This document shows positions 1-8,163 of a stretch of 8,164 nucleotides of DNA, piece after piece. Below the pieces are notes generated by a model. It was not told the DNA's origin and searched no databases. It worked only from the letters and a program-made list of their open reading frames with translations. This DNA is from Pseudomonadota bacterium (GTDB lineage: Bacteria > Pseudomonadota > Gammaproteobacteria > Burkholderiales > Sulfuriferulaceae), in the NCBI GenBank assembly GCA_021794855.1, contig JAJYPZ010000036.1, forward strand, positions 1 to 8,164, read 5' to 3'. Numbering within the stretch: position 1 is the first letter of the stretch; every line of letters begins with the position of its first letter. The position numbers and the translations under genes were made by a program.

Positions 1-1
1 G

Positions 2-946
2 TTTGCCCTGAAGCCCATGAATTGCCCGGGTGCGATGGCCATGTTTGCGCAGGGCGTCAAAAGCTATCGCGATTTGCCGCTACGCATGGCCGAATTCGGT
101 AAGGTGCATCGCTACGAACCTTCGGGAGCATTGCACGGACTGTTGCGGGTGCGGCATTTTACCCAAGACGACGCGCATATTTTCTGTACCGAAGAGCAAA
201 TGGCGCAAGAATGTTTCGAAGTGGTCGGCCTGATTCTCGATATCTATAAGGATTTCGGTTTCGAGGATGTACGGATCAAGCTTTCGACGCGCCCGGACAA
301 TCGCATAGGCAGCGATGAAATCTGGGATAAGCTGGAAGGTTCGTTATCGGGCGCTTTGAAGCAAATGGGAATCGATTATGAGTTATTTCCCGGCGAAGGC
401 GCATTTTACGGCCCCAAACTGGAATTCGTGCTGCGCGACGCGATAGGCCGCGATTGGCAATGCGGTACCCTGCAAGTCGATATGAATTTACCCGAGCGCT
501 TCGATCTGACTTACGTGGCCGATGATAATACGCGCCGGCGTCCCGTCATGCTGCATCGAGCCATGTTTGGCTCGCTGGAACGGTTTATCGGGATTCTGAT
601 CGAACATCATACTGGCGCATTGCCGCTGTGGCTGGCGCCGGAACAAGTAGTCGTGATGAATATTACCGATCACCAGGCGGACTATGCGAAAAAAATTCAT
701 GCCGATTTGGTCGCGGCGAAAATTTATGCAACGTTGGACTTGAGAAATGAGAAAATAACCTATAAAATTCGGGAACATAGTTTACAGAAGCTGCCGTATC
801 AGATTATTCTCGGCGATAAGGAAATGGCGGCCGGTTTGATAGCGGTACGTGCCCGGGACGGATCGGATTTGGGTCAGATGACTCTGGATGCTTTTGTTGC
901 CCGAATGCAGACGGAAATTGCGCAGCGTAAACCTCTTGCAGGATGA
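2..946 (+). CDS. thrS: Threonyl-tRNA synthetase, C-terminal part (5' end outside window)
   Basis: This class II synthetase joins threonine to tRNA-Thr in the cytoplasm. The reading frame is open from base 2, so the visible 314 codons are the C-terminal half of a protein usually about 640 residues long; the TGS, editing and first catalytic parts are upstream. Counting from the Met at base 17, motif 2 appears as [13 protein letters not shown] (about 45-57) and motif 3 as [11 protein letters not shown] (180-190). The three zinc ligands known from E. coli ThrRS match Cys3 (MNCPG), His54 (DDAH) and His180 (LHRA). The anticodon-binding domain covers about 205-305 and includes [15 protein letters not shown]. 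The MNCPG motif is followed by Ala, where E. coli has His. It is the first gene of the thrS-infC-rpmI-rplT cluster. Family identity is certain. Confidence 0.97.
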   Translation, partial: FALKPMNCPGAMAMFAQGVKSYRDLPLRMAEFGKVHRYEPSGALHGLLRVRHFTQDDAHIFCTEEQMAQECFEVVGLILDIYKDFGFEDVRIKLSTRPDNRIGSDEIWDKLEGSLSGALKQMGIDYELFPGEGAFYGPKLEFVLRDAIGRDWQCGTLQVDMNLPERFDLTYVADDNTRRRPVMLHRAMFGSLERFIGILIEHHTGALPLWLAPEQVVVMNITDHQADYAKKIHADLVAAKIYATLDLRNEKITYKIREHSLQKLPYQIILGDKEMAAGLIAVRARDGSDLGQMTLDAFVARMQTEIAQRKPLAG

Positions 947-1014
947 GGTGCCGGCGTTGAGCAAGGAGTAAATTCCTTTCGGCAGGCAGATAGATGAGGA
1001 TTGGGTCTCTAGGT

Positions 1015-1158
1015 CCCCGAGGTAATTTGCGAGGAGCGAGAATCTCACTCCCCGAGGTAATTTGCGAGGAGCGAGATTCTCACTCCCCGAGGTAATTGAG
1101 CGAGGAGTGAGAATCTCACTCCCCGAGGTAATTGAGCGAGGAGTGAGAATCTCACTCC
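1015..1158. repeat. Four tandem 35-36 bp palindromic repeats between thrS and infC
   Basis: Four head-to-tail units lie at 1015-1049, 1050-1084, 1085-1120 and 1121-1156; the last palindrome runs to 1158. Each unit starts CCCCGAGGTAATT and ends in an inverted repeat. In units 3 and 4 (1104-1122 and 1140-1158) the palindrome GGAGTGAGAATCTCACTCC is perfect, with 9-base arms around one base. Units 1 and 2 (1033-1051 and 1068-1086) carry one arm mismatch (C for T). Units 1-2 share TTTGCGAGGAGCG and units 3-4 share TTGAGCGAGGAGTG, so there are two subtypes. Each CTCACTCC arm can also pair with the GGAGTGAG of the next unit. The array lies in the probable infC leader. No protein is encoded. The array resembles REP-like or other small palindromic elements; its function is unknown. 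Confidence 0.93.
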
Positions 1159-1176
1159 TCTTGTATTTTGATTTTC

Positions 1177-1192
1177 AGGAGTTGCAACTATC
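1177..1192 (+). promoter_or_regulatory. infC ribosome binding site and probable AUC start codon
   Basis: A strong Shine-Dalgarno AGGAG lies at 1177-1181, eight bases before ATC at 1190-1192. The downstream frame reads [19 protein letters not shown], which lines up with the N-terminus of IF3 (RINGEI in E. coli). No in-frame ATG, GTG or TTG lies between the Shine-Dalgarno and this conserved stretch; the first TTG, at 1247, would remove about 19 conserved residues and lacks a matching ribosome site. Rare infC start codons (AUU in E. coli, AUC in Myxococcus) are known to let IF3 repress its own translation. Confidence 0.8.
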
Positions 1193-1708
1193 GCTCAGGA
1201 TAAAGAAACGCGGATTAACGGTGAAATAACCGGTAACGAAATTCGTTTGATTGGGGTTGACGGTGAGTTATTAGGCATTTTTACCGCAGCGCAGGCTTTG
1301 AAAATGGCTGAAGAAGCCGAAGTGGATTTGGTCGAGATTGCACCTCAGGCGAAGCCGCCTGTGTCGCGCTTGATGGATTACGGTAAATTCAAATACCAGC
1401 AAAGCAAGCGTCAGCATGAAGCCAAGCTTAAACAAAAGCAGATTCAGGTTAAAGAAATCAAATTTCGCCCGGGAACGGACGAAGGCGATTATCAGATCAA
1501 GTTGCGCAATCTGATACGGTTTCTGGAAGAGGGCGACAAGGCTAAAGTCACTTTGCGCTTTCGCGGGCGCGAGATGGCGCACCAGGAATTGGGATTGGCG
1601 CAATTAAAGCGGGTGGAGGCCGATCTGGTTGAACATGCCGTGGTCGAGCAATTTCCGAAAATGGAAGGCCGGCAGATGGTAATGATGCTGGCGCCCAAGC
1701 GTAAATAA
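1190..1708 (+). CDS. infC: Translation initiation factor IF-3
   Basis: IF3 binds the 30S subunit, keeps it apart from 50S, and checks the start codon and initiator tRNA. With the ATC start the protein has 172 residues (E. coli 180). The N-terminal domain covers about 1-75 (RINGEI, then [23 protein letters not shown]), a lysine-rich linker follows (about 75-90), and the C-terminal domain contains [35 protein letters not shown] and a final [12 protein letters not shown]. The conserved N-terminal RINGE and a well-spaced AGGAG support the ATC start over the TTG at 1247. The gene follows the repeat array and precedes rpmI. Non-canonical initiation suggests negative autoregulation by IF3, inferred from the E. 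coli precedent. Confidence 0.96.
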   Translation: MAQDKETRINGEITGNEIRLIGVDGELLGIFTAAQALKMAEEAEVDLVEIAPQAKPPVSRLMDYGKFKYQQSKRQHEAKLKQKQIQVKEIKFRPGTDEGDYQIKLRNLIRFLEEGDKAKVTLRFRGREMAHQELGLAQLKRVEADLVEHAVVEQFPKMEGRQMVMMLAPKRK

Positions 1709-1888
1709 TCGAGCCTTGCGTCGTTAAGCGGTAAAATACCGTCTGCGGGGAATGATGTTGGATTTTGCGACGAAGTCGGTCGCAACCGTACCGGGAGCAA
1801 CAGGCCGGTGCACTATGAGGCGATAGCTGGGTTCCTAAATGTTTCAGAGTGAAACTGCCCAGCGTCTGCCATTGCAGGAGTTATAGTA
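1709..1888 (+). promoter_or_regulatory. Structured infC-rpmI leader, candidate L20 autoregulatory site
   Basis: This 180-base gap holds no convincing gene but several inverted repeats. TTGCGAC (1765-1771) pairs with GTCGCAA (1779-1785). GTACCGG (1788-1794) pairs with CCGGTGC (1805-1811) with one G-U pair. GCTGGG (1826-1831) pairs with CCCAGC (1858-1863) and encloses a GTTTCA/TGAAAC hairpin (1841-1855). A small CGGTA/TACCG hairpin sits at 1729-1741. The rpmI ribosome site AGGAG is at 1876-1880, eight bases from ATG. In E. coli, L20 represses rpmI-rplT by binding RNA structures in this same interval, which supports a like role here. That role is inferred; an ordinary promoter was not found. Confidence 0.55.
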
Positions 1889-2086
1889 ATGCCGAAGATG
1901 AAAACCAAGTCGGGTGCGGCCAAACGCTTCAAAGCGCTGGCTAACGGCGGTATCAAGCGGGGTCAGGCGTTCAAGCGCCACATTCTGACTAAAAAAACCA
2001 CCAAAAACAAGCGTCAATTGCGCGGTACATTGTTGGTTGATGCAACCAACATGCGTTCTGTGCGCGCCATGTTGCCCTACGCATAA
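1889..2086 (+). CDS. rpmI: 50S ribosomal protein L35
   Basis: L35 is a small, very basic protein of the large ribosomal subunit. The 65-residue product has normal family length, begins [15 protein letters not shown] and ends SVRAMLPYA, with [15 protein letters not shown] in the middle. ATG at 1889 has an AGGAG eight bases upstream. The [12 protein letters not shown] and RAMLPYA forms are, from memory, closer to betaproteobacterial L35 than to enterobacterial L35. rplT follows after 12 bases, and the rpmI stop codon overlaps the rplT ribosome site AAAGGAG. Expression is probably controlled by L20 through the folded leader upstream. Confidence 0.98.
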   Translation: MPKMKTKSGAAKRFKALANGGIKRGQAFKRHILTKKTTKNKRQLRGTLLVDATNMRSVRAMLPYA

Positions 2087-2098
2087 AGGAGAAATTAA

Positions 2099-2458
2099 AT
2101 GCCAAGAGTAAAACGTGGTGTCACGGCGCGTGCGCGTCATAAAAAGATAATCGACCTTGCCAAAGGCTATCGTGGTCGTCGCAAGAACGTCTATCGCATA
2201 GCCAAGCAGGCGGTCATGAAAGCCGGTCAATACGCTTATCGCGATCGCCGGCAACGCAAACGCCAGTTCCGCGCTTTGTGGATTGCGCGTATCAATGCGG
2301 CGGCACGGCAATGCGGCATGCGTTACAGCGTGTTCATGAACGGCTTGAAAAAGGCAGAAATCATGCTGGATCGTAAAGTACTGGCCGATCTGGCCGTATT
2401 CGACAAGCCTGCATTTGCCCTGTTGGCCGATCAGGCTAAGGCAAAGTTAGCGAGCTGA
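2099..2458 (+). CDS. rplT: 50S ribosomal protein L20
   Basis: L20 binds 23S rRNA early in 50S assembly and, in studied bacteria, represses its own operon. The 119-residue product is full length. It begins [16 protein letters not shown] and carries the conserved [19 protein letters not shown] and [20 protein letters not shown] blocks (about 36-83), then [13 protein letters not shown] and a C-terminal [10 protein letters not shown]. The basic N-terminal extension and helical C-terminal RNA-binding domain both appear intact. AAGGAG sits just upstream and overlaps the rpmI stop. A strong terminator starts 15 bases after the stop codon, so rplT is the end of the infC-rpmI-rplT unit. Confidence 0.98.
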   Translation: MPRVKRGVTARARHKKIIDLAKGYRGRRKNVYRIAKQAVMKAGQYAYRDRRQRKRQFRALWIARINAAARQCGMRYSVFMNGLKKAEIMLDRKVLADLAVFDKPAFALLADQAKAKLAS

Positions 2459-2472
2459 TCTGTTGTGTAGCG

Positions 2473-2500
2473 AAAAAGGAGGCCGCGGGCCTCCTTTTTT
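2473..2500 (+). terminator. Strong intrinsic terminator after rplT
   Basis: GGAGGCC (2478-2484), loop GCG, GGCCTCC (2488-2494), with AAAAA before and TTTTTT after. Including the A-T pairs, the stem is 12 bp. T-rich DNA (GTTTGTTTGTTTTTAT) continues to about 2516. The A tract upstream means it could also act on the opposite strand. It separates the ribosomal-protein genes from pheST. The rest of the gap to pheS (2501-2569) holds no clear promoter: TATAAC at 2514-2519 lacks a good -35 partner. E. coli controls pheST by attenuation at this position, but I see no Phe-rich leader peptide here. Confidence 0.93.
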
Positions 2501-2518
2501 GTTTGTTTGTTTTTATAA

Positions 2519-3589
<1,071 letters not shown>

Positions 3590-3601
3590 TGGCCGGTTAT
3601 T

Positions 3602-5974
3602 ATGAAATTTTCTGAATTATGGTTGCGCAGCTACGTCAACCCGCCTATCGATAGTGCCGAGCTCGCCCATTTGCTGACGATGGCGGGGCTGGAAGTAGAA
3701 GCGCTGGAGCCGGTTGCGCCGGATTTCAGCGGTGTGGTCGTAGGTCGGGTTTTAGCGGCGGTGCCGCATCCGGACGCCGACCGTCTGCGCGTCTGCCAGG
3801 TCGATGCCGGGAGCGGCGACGTGCTGCAGATCGTTTGCGGTGCGCCGAATGTGCGCGTTGATGCGCGTGTGCCTTGCGCACTGGTCGGAGCAAAGCTGCC
3901 GGGTATCGACATCAAGGCCGCTAAATTACGCGGCGTGGCGTCGCAGGGAATGTTGTGTTCGGCGCGGGAGCTGGGTCTCGGCGACGGCGAGGAAGGTTTG
4001 CTGCTGCTGCCGGACGATGCGCCGACGGGGGCGGACATCCGCGACTATCTGCAACTCGACGATCGCATTTTTACTTTGAAGCTGACGCCGAATCGCAGCG
4101 ATTGCCTGAGCGTGCTTGGTATTGCGCGCGAAGTCGCGGCCTTGACGGGTGCCGAGCTGACGGTGCCGGTCGCGCATCCGGTTGAGGAAATATCGCAACA
4201 CATGCCGGAATTGAAGGTATTGGCCGGTGCGGCCTGTCCGCGCTACTGCGGCCAGGCGATCAGCGGATTGCGCAGCGATGCGGCAACGCCGGCGTGGATG
4301 AAACAACGGCTGGCGCGTAGCGGCGTGCGCTCGTTAGGCGCGGTCGTGGACGTGACCAATTATGTCCTGCTGGAAACGGGCCAACCGCTGCATGCCTTCG
4401 ATGCCGCCAAACTGACCGGCGCGGTCGCGGTGCGTATGGCGCAAGTGCATGAAAGCATTGCCTTGCTGAACCAGCAGCACTTGGCGCTGGATGACGATAT
4501 GCTGATTATCGCCGACGATAGCGGCCCGGTCGCTCTGGCCGGAATTATGGGTGGCGCCGCAACGGCGGTGAGCGCTGAGACGGTCGATATCTGGCTGGAA
4601 TCTGCCTACTTCGATCCGGATGCGATCGCCGGCCGGGCGCGCCGTGCCGGGCTGTCTACCGACGCTTCCTACCGATTCGAGCGCGGAGTGGACTATGCGG
4701 CGACCAGACAGGCGCTGGCGCGGGCGACGCAGCTTATTATCGGGATTTGCGGCGGCAATGCCGGCCCTGTTGCGGAAGTGCTCGGATCATTGCCGTCCCG
4801 CTCGCCGATCCTGCTGCGTGCTGCGCGGGTCGGCAAAGTATTGGGGATACCGTTTGATCATGAAGCAATCGAACGCTATTTAAGTCGCCTCGGGCTGGAA
4901 GTGCAGTGTCTCAACCCTGGCATGGTCGATGCGGCATACCGGGTTACTCCGCCGAGCTACCGCTTCGATTTGAAGATCGAATCCGATCTCATAGAAGAGC
5001 TGGCGCGGTTATACGGCTACGATAATATCCCGCCGCTGGCACCCGTCGCCGAGCTTCGCATGCTGCCGCAATCCGAGCGCGAACTGCCGCTGGATCGCCT
5101 GCGCGAAACGCTCGTTGCGCGTGATTATCAGGAAGTCATCACTTACAGCTTTGTCGATGCGGCATGGGAAGCTTCGCTGGCGCCCGGCGTTGCGCCCGTT
5201 GCACTGAAAAATCCGATCGCCAGCCAGATGAGCGTCATGCGCTCAACCTTGCTGGGCGGCTTGATCGATGTTTTGAAAACCAATCTTAATCGTCGGCAAA
5301 CGCGCGTTCGTATCATGGAAGCAGGCCGTTGCTATCTCGCTAAAGAGCAGGGTTTCGACCAGCCTCTGCGAATAGCCGGTCTGGCCTACGGTTCGGCAGT
5401 AACGGAGCAATGGGGCGTAGCGGCCCGTGCGGTCGATTTTTACGACGTGAAAGCCGATCTTGAAGCCTTATGCTGGCCGCGCAGTTTGCGTTTTGTCGCA
5501 ACGCAACACCCCGCCTTGCATCCGGGACAAACTGCTGAAGTATGGCTGGGGGACAATAATCTGGGCTGCCTCGGGGTTCTGCATCCCGCTTTGGTTCAGC
5601 AATGGGATTTGCCGGAGGCGCCGGTAATGTTTGAATTGAATGTCGCTCCATTGTTGACGCGCAAGCTGCCGCAACATGGCGAAATTCCCCGTTTTCCGGA
5701 AGTAAGGCGCGATCTTGCCGTGATAGTCCGGCAAGAAATAACTGCTCAGACCTTACTAGACGCAATGTATTCTGCTAGAATAGCATCCGTGACAGAAATC
5801 GCGTTATTTGATATTTATCGCGGGAAACACATTGATTATGATAAAAAAAGTCTTGCGTTCAGGGTGGTGATGCAAGACAATCAAAAGACATTAACAGATG
5901 GTGAGGTGGACGCAATCATGTTGCAGCTCACTGATTTGTTGCGGCAGCAATTTAATGCGCAATTACGTTCCTGA
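3602..5974 (+). CDS. pheT: Phenylalanyl-tRNA synthetase beta subunit
   Basis: This structural and editing subunit pairs with PheS, removes mischarged Tyr-tRNA-Phe and binds the anticodon. The 790 residues match the E. coli length (795). In order: N-terminal segment (1-40), EMAP-like OB-fold tRNA_bind domain (about 44-148, with [15 protein letters not shown]), TPNRSDCLS (162-170), B3/4 editing domain (about 210-385, ending near [15 protein letters not shown]), B5 domain (about 400-475), a catalytic-like core, and the C-terminal FDX-ACB anticodon domain (about 697-788, from [13 protein letters not shown]). No frameshift is seen. The ribosome site is weak, consistent with coupling to pheS. The last 80 codons are more AT-rich and may contain a promoter for ihfA. 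The stop TGA overlaps the ihfA ribosome site. Confidence 0.98.
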   Translation: MKFSELWLRSYVNPPIDSAELAHLLTMAGLEVEALEPVAPDFSGVVVGRVLAAVPHPDADRLRVCQVDAGSGDVLQIVCGAPNVRVDARVPCALVGAKLPGIDIKAAKLRGVASQGMLCSARELGLGDGEEGLLLLPDDAPTGADIRDYLQLDDRIFTLKLTPNRSDCLSVLGIAREVAALTGAELTVPVAHPVEEISQHMPELKVLAGAACPRYCGQAISGLRSDAATPAWMKQRLARSGVRSLGAVVDVTNYVLLETGQPLHAFDAAKLTGAVAVRMAQVHESIALLNQQHLALDDDMLIIADDSGPVALAGIMGGAATAVSAETVDIWLESAYFDPDAIAGRARRAGLSTDASYRFERGVDYAATRQALARATQLIIGICGGNAGPVAEVLGSLPSRSPILLRAARVGKVLGIPFDHEAIERYLSRLGLEVQCLNPGMVDAAYRVTPPSYRFDLKIESDLIEELARLYGYDNIPPLAPVAELRMLPQSERELPLDRLRETLVARDYQEVITYSFVDAAWEASLAPGVAPVALKNPIASQMSVMRSTLLGGLIDVLKTNLNRRQTRVRIMEAGRCYLAKEQGFDQPLRIAGLAYGSAVTEQWGVAARAVDFYDVKADLEALCWPRSLRFVATQHPALHPGQTAEVWLGDNNLGCLGVLHPALVQQWDLPEAPVMFELNVAPLLTRKLPQHGEIPRFPEVRRDLAVIVRQEITAQTLLDAMYSARIASVTEIALFDIYRGKHIDYDKKSLAFRVVMQDNQKTLTDGEVDAIMLQLTDLLRQQFNAQLRS
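5753..5781 (+). promoter_or_regulatory. Possible ihfA promoter inside pheT
   Basis: TAGAAT (5776-5781) matches the sigma-70 -10 consensus at five of six bases. It is preceded by TG plus one base (extended -10). A poor -35, TTACTA (5753-5758), lies exactly 17 bases upstream. E. coli ihfA also has promoters inside pheT, so the position fits. The evidence is by eye only and the -35 is weak. Confidence 0.35.
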
Positions 5975-5981
5975 GGTAGAA

Positions 5982-6287
5982 ATGACCCTGACCAAAGCAG
6001 AATTGGCGGACTTGTTATTTGAAGAAGTCGGCCTGAATAAAAGAGAAGCTAAAGATATGGTAGAGGCATTTTTTGATGAAATACGCGGGGCGCTCGAAGC
6101 GGGCGATATGGTGAAACTGTCGGGTTTCGGTAATTTTCAGTTGCGCGATAAACCGCAACGCCCCGGCCGCAATCCGAAGACCGGCGAAGATATGCCTATT
6201 ACTGCCAGGCGCGTAGTCACTTTCCATCCTAGTAACAAATTAAAAACGCTGGTAGAAGTGAGTTATGGCGGATCGTCAGCCAACTAG
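5982..6287 (+). CDS. ihfA: Integration host factor alpha subunit
   Basis: IHF-alpha pairs with IHF-beta to bend DNA at specific sites, shaping promoters, replication origins and recombination complexes. The 101-residue product begins [20 protein letters not shown]; it has the HU/IHF fold with [13 protein letters not shown] (45-57) and the DNA-intercalating arm [11 protein letters not shown] (60-70), where Pro65 is the wedge residue. The ATG at 5982 is chosen over longer frames because it matches the family N-terminus and has GAGG at 5973-5976 overlapping the pheT stop. [12 protein letters not shown] and the short C-terminal tail are alpha-type. It sits directly after pheT, as in many proteobacteria, and overlaps the next gene by 23 bases. 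Phage-type integrases often need IHF, so it may serve the neighbouring element; that is inference. Confidence 0.97.
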   Translation: MTLTKAELADLLFEEVGLNKREAKDMVEAFFDEIRGALEAGDMVKLSGFGNFQLRDKPQRPGRNPKTGEDMPITARRVVTFHPSNKLKTLVEVSYGGSSAN

Positions 6288-6639
6288 CGTGCTGCCGCCC
6301 ATACCGGCGAAACGTTATTTTACGATCGGTGAAGTAGGCGAGTTATGCGCCGTAAAACCGCATGTTCTGCGATATTGGGAGCAGGAATTCTCTCAGCTCA
6401 AACCGGTCAAGCGACGGGGAAACCGGCGTTACTATCAGCATCACGAAGTGTTGCTGATACGCCGCATACGCGAATTGCTCTACGAACAGGGGTTTACGAT
6501 CAGCGGAGCACGCAATCGACTCGACGACAATAGTAGCTCTGCTGTGATAGTAGAGCAGATCGATGCCGCGCCTGCACCGTTTGATTACGCGGAATTACGA
6601 CGGGAGATCGGCGAAATTCTGCAGGTGCTGAAAGCGTGA
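6265..6639 (+). CDS. Small MerR-family transcriptional regulator
   Basis: The 124-residue product has a MerR-type winged helix: [25 protein letters not shown] (18-42, helix-turn-helix), wing RRGNRRYY (50-57) and [23 protein letters not shown] (64-86). The C-terminal part is short (about 40 residues) and has no visible metal- or drug-binding cysteines, so the ligand and target are unknown. The start ATG at 6265 overlaps the end of ihfA by 23 bases in another frame, which suggests translational coupling. A small MerR protein downstream of ihfA is, from memory, common in beta- and gammaproteobacteria, so this is probably core rather than acquired. No clear terminator follows before the tRNA promoter. 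Confidence 0.9.
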   Translation: MADRQPTSVLPPIPAKRYFTIGEVGELCAVKPHVLRYWEQEFSQLKPVKRRGNRRYYQHHEVLLIRRIRELLYEQGFTISGARNRLDDNSSSAVIVEQIDAAPAPFDYAELRREIGEILQVLKA

Positions 6640-6712
6640 TGCAATTATCCTGTGGATTGCACTGCAACGTGGAACTGATCGAGCTTTCGGTTTCATTGAC
6701 ATGAATTTATGC

Positions 6713-6741
6713 TTGGGCAGTTGCAATGATTCTGCTATAAT
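6713..6741 (+). promoter_or_regulatory. Promoter of tRNA-Pro
   Basis: A perfect -10 TATAAT lies at 6736-6741, 17 bases after a weak -35 TTGGGC (6713-6718). The predicted start is about 6748, two or three bases before the tRNA. The stretch after -10 is GC-rich (CGCCGGC), as in stable-RNA promoters under stringent control. A perfect TTGACA at 6696-6701 is too far (34 bases) to pair with this -10. Confidence 0.75.
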
Positions 6742-6750
6742 CGCCGGCTT

Positions 6751-6827
<77 letters not shown>

Positions 6828-6837
6828 GATAAATCAT

Positions 6838-6862
6838 ATAGTTACAGCTATTTTTCTTTTTT
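6838..6862 (+). terminator. Possible weak terminator for tRNA-Pro, overlapping the end of int
   Basis: ATAG (6838-6841) can pair with CTAT (6848-6851) around TTACAG, followed by a T-rich run TTTTCTTTTTT (6852-6862). The stem is only 4 bp and AT-rich, so the call is weak. The T tract is the complement of the lysine-rich KKEK end of the integrase gene. Confidence 0.3.
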
Positions 6863-8002
6863 CTGTGGCACTGCTGTGGCTATGACATCAAAAACGGCAT
6901 CGATTTTTGCGCGCTCAGCGCTCTTGTCGGCTCCGTCAATCCAGCGCGAATAGGTAGTCAGCAGCATGGCCATGGTCGAGTGGCCGAGCTGTTTTGCCAC
7001 CCACATCGGATTCGCTCCGGCCATCAGGTTCAGCGTGGCATAGGTATGCCTGGTCTGGTAAAAATTCCGCTCCCGCATTCCAAGCGCTTTCAGTGTTGGA
7101 TTCCAGTATGCACGGCGCAGCGGCCTTTCCTCAGTATATGGCTGCCCGGTTACAGGATTCTCGAACACATACCCATCTTTCAAAAGCGTAAACGATTTCT
7201 GCCGGTTTAGCGCAGACAATGCCCTCGCGCCCAACTCCACATCACGTACTTTGAATGTTTTGGTTTCATGCTCTTCTCCAAATGTTCTGGCTCGCTTCAC
7301 CCTGGCCAACCCGCGCATGAAGTCTATATCCCCCCATCGCAGCGCAATCATTTCTGATGGCCGCAGTCCGGTGAAGATGGCAAACTCAAAAATGTTCACG
7401 ATCTGCTCACCGTATTTGTTCAGGTGAGCAAGCAAAATCTCAACCTCATCTGCGGTCAACGGATCGGGTGGTTCTTTCTGTACTTTCGCATTCTTTATGC
7501 GTTCAGCTGGATTGGACTGAATCGTGCCGTCAAGATAGGCCATTTCCAGCACCTGGCGCAGCGGAATCAAAATGTTGTTGCGATTCTTCGCTTTCCATCC
7601 CTGCGAATTGGCGAGTGCTGCGATGGTGGAAAACTGGAGCTTGTCTATCGGTGTGTCTCCGATCTGGGCTAGCCAAAAGTCAAGCGCCTGGCGATATTTG
7701 ATAAGTGTTCCGCTTGAAAGGTGGCTGCAGGTAGCAAGCCATTTTGTTGATACCTGCGCAAAGGAGTCGGCCTGCTTTTGTTTGGGTGCTGATCGCGCTA
7801 TGCGCGAGGTTGGAAAATGCCCGGCGTAGTGCTCAAGGGTATAGGTGCCGAGCGCTATTGAGCGCTCAATTTCAGCTTTTAAGCGTTCTGCGTACTTGAG
7901 ATTCGTGGCTGTCGGCGGGATTTTGAGGGTTGGCCGGAACCGTTCGCCGTTCCAGTAGATGGTGATTTGTATCCCTTTGCCGTGTGGCTTGATTCCACCC
8001 AT
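6848..8002 (-). CDS. Tyrosine recombinase / phage-type integrase
   Basis: This enzyme catalyses site-specific integration and excision of the element. The 384-residue product has a lambda-like N-terminal arm-binding domain of the DUF3596 type (about 1-55: KPHGKGIQITIYWNGERF), a SAM-like core-binding domain (about 80-170) and a catalytic domain (about 180-365). Visible catalytic residues are Arg214 (TGLRPSE), Lys248 (probable beta-hairpin Lys, HETKTF), Arg318 (YQTRHT), His341 (LGHST) and nucleophile Tyr351 (TTYSRW). The first position of the HxxR box is Tyr315 instead of His, which I recall in other integrases of this type. Length is normal and the gene looks intact. ATG at 8002 has GAGG ten bases upstream. 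It overlaps the excisionase-like gene by 124 bases and ends 20 bases from tRNA-Pro. Confidence 0.95.
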   Translation of the reverse strand: MGGIKPHGKGIQITIYWNGERFRPTLKIPPTATNLKYAERLKAEIERSIALGTYTLEHYAGHFPTSRIARSAPKQKQADSFAQVSTKWLATCSHLSSGTLIKYRQALDFWLAQIGDTPIDKLQFSTIAALANSQGWKAKNRNNILIPLRQVLEMAYLDGTIQSNPAERIKNAKVQKEPPDPLTADEVEILLAHLNKYGEQIVNIFEFAIFTGLRPSEMIALRWGDIDFMRGLARVKRARTFGEEHETKTFKVRDVELGARALSALNRQKSFTLLKDGYVFENPVTGQPYTEERPLRRAYWNPTLKALGMRERNFYQTRHTYATLNLMAGANPMWVAKQLGHSTMAMLLTTYSRWIDGADKSAERAKIDAVFDVIATAVPQKKEK

Positions 8003-8163
8003 TGCAAGTATGCCTCAACGATAAAATGTATGCGCCCGTCTGGCGCTTTGATGTAATGAATACCTTCTGCAAATTCGCCGCGGGCGATTTTGGAGCGTAG
8101 CGCATCCTCAGTATAACCTGATTCGAGCGCCATTTTCTGCAATGTGATTTTTGGAAGGCTCAT
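7879..8163 (-). CDS. Excisionase-like (Xis) DNA-binding protein
   Basis: The predicted 94-residue protein begins MSLPKITLQKMALESGYTED, and residues about 1-58 read as a small winged-helix excisionase domain: GYTEDALRSKIARGEFAEG (helix-turn-helix, 16-34) and HYIKAPDGRIHFIVEAYLQWVE (36-57, wing and last helix). Such proteins bend DNA near att sites and steer the integrase towards excision. The remaining residues (59-94) are Ser/Thr/Gly/Lys-rich and look disordered; they are encoded over the start of int in a different frame. Placement just upstream of int supports the role. The ATG is one base from the window edge, so an upstream start and the ribosome site cannot be judged. Family is fairly clear; actual function is inferred. 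Confidence 0.8.
   Translation of the reverse strand: MSLPKITLQKMALESGYTEDALRSKIARGEFAEGIHYIKAPDGRIHFIVEAYLQWVESSHTAKGYKSPSTGTANGSGQPSKSRRQPRISSTQNA

Noticed and set aside
782..1048. 88-codon minus-strand frame overlapping the end of thrS and the first repeat
   Set aside because: No family resemblance, mostly antisense to thrS, and it ends inside intergenic DNA; it looks like a shadow frame.
1015..1158. Repeat array considered as a CRISPR array
   Set aside because: Units abut each other with no unique spacers, and the repeated part is the whole 35-36 bp unit; no cas genes are present.
1104..1175. Last repeat palindrome plus T-rich tail as an intrinsic terminator before infC
   Set aside because: The following bases TCTTGTATTTTG are not a continuous U-run, and the same palindrome occurs four times without such tails.
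6696..6701. Perfect TTGACA as the -35 of the tRNA promoter
   Set aside because: It is 34 bases from TATAAT, and no -10 lies 16-18 bases after it.
7424..7829. Plus-strand frames of 77-85 codons inside the integrase region
   Set aside because: They lie antisense to a strong, motif-rich integrase gene and show no recognisable domain or ribosome site.
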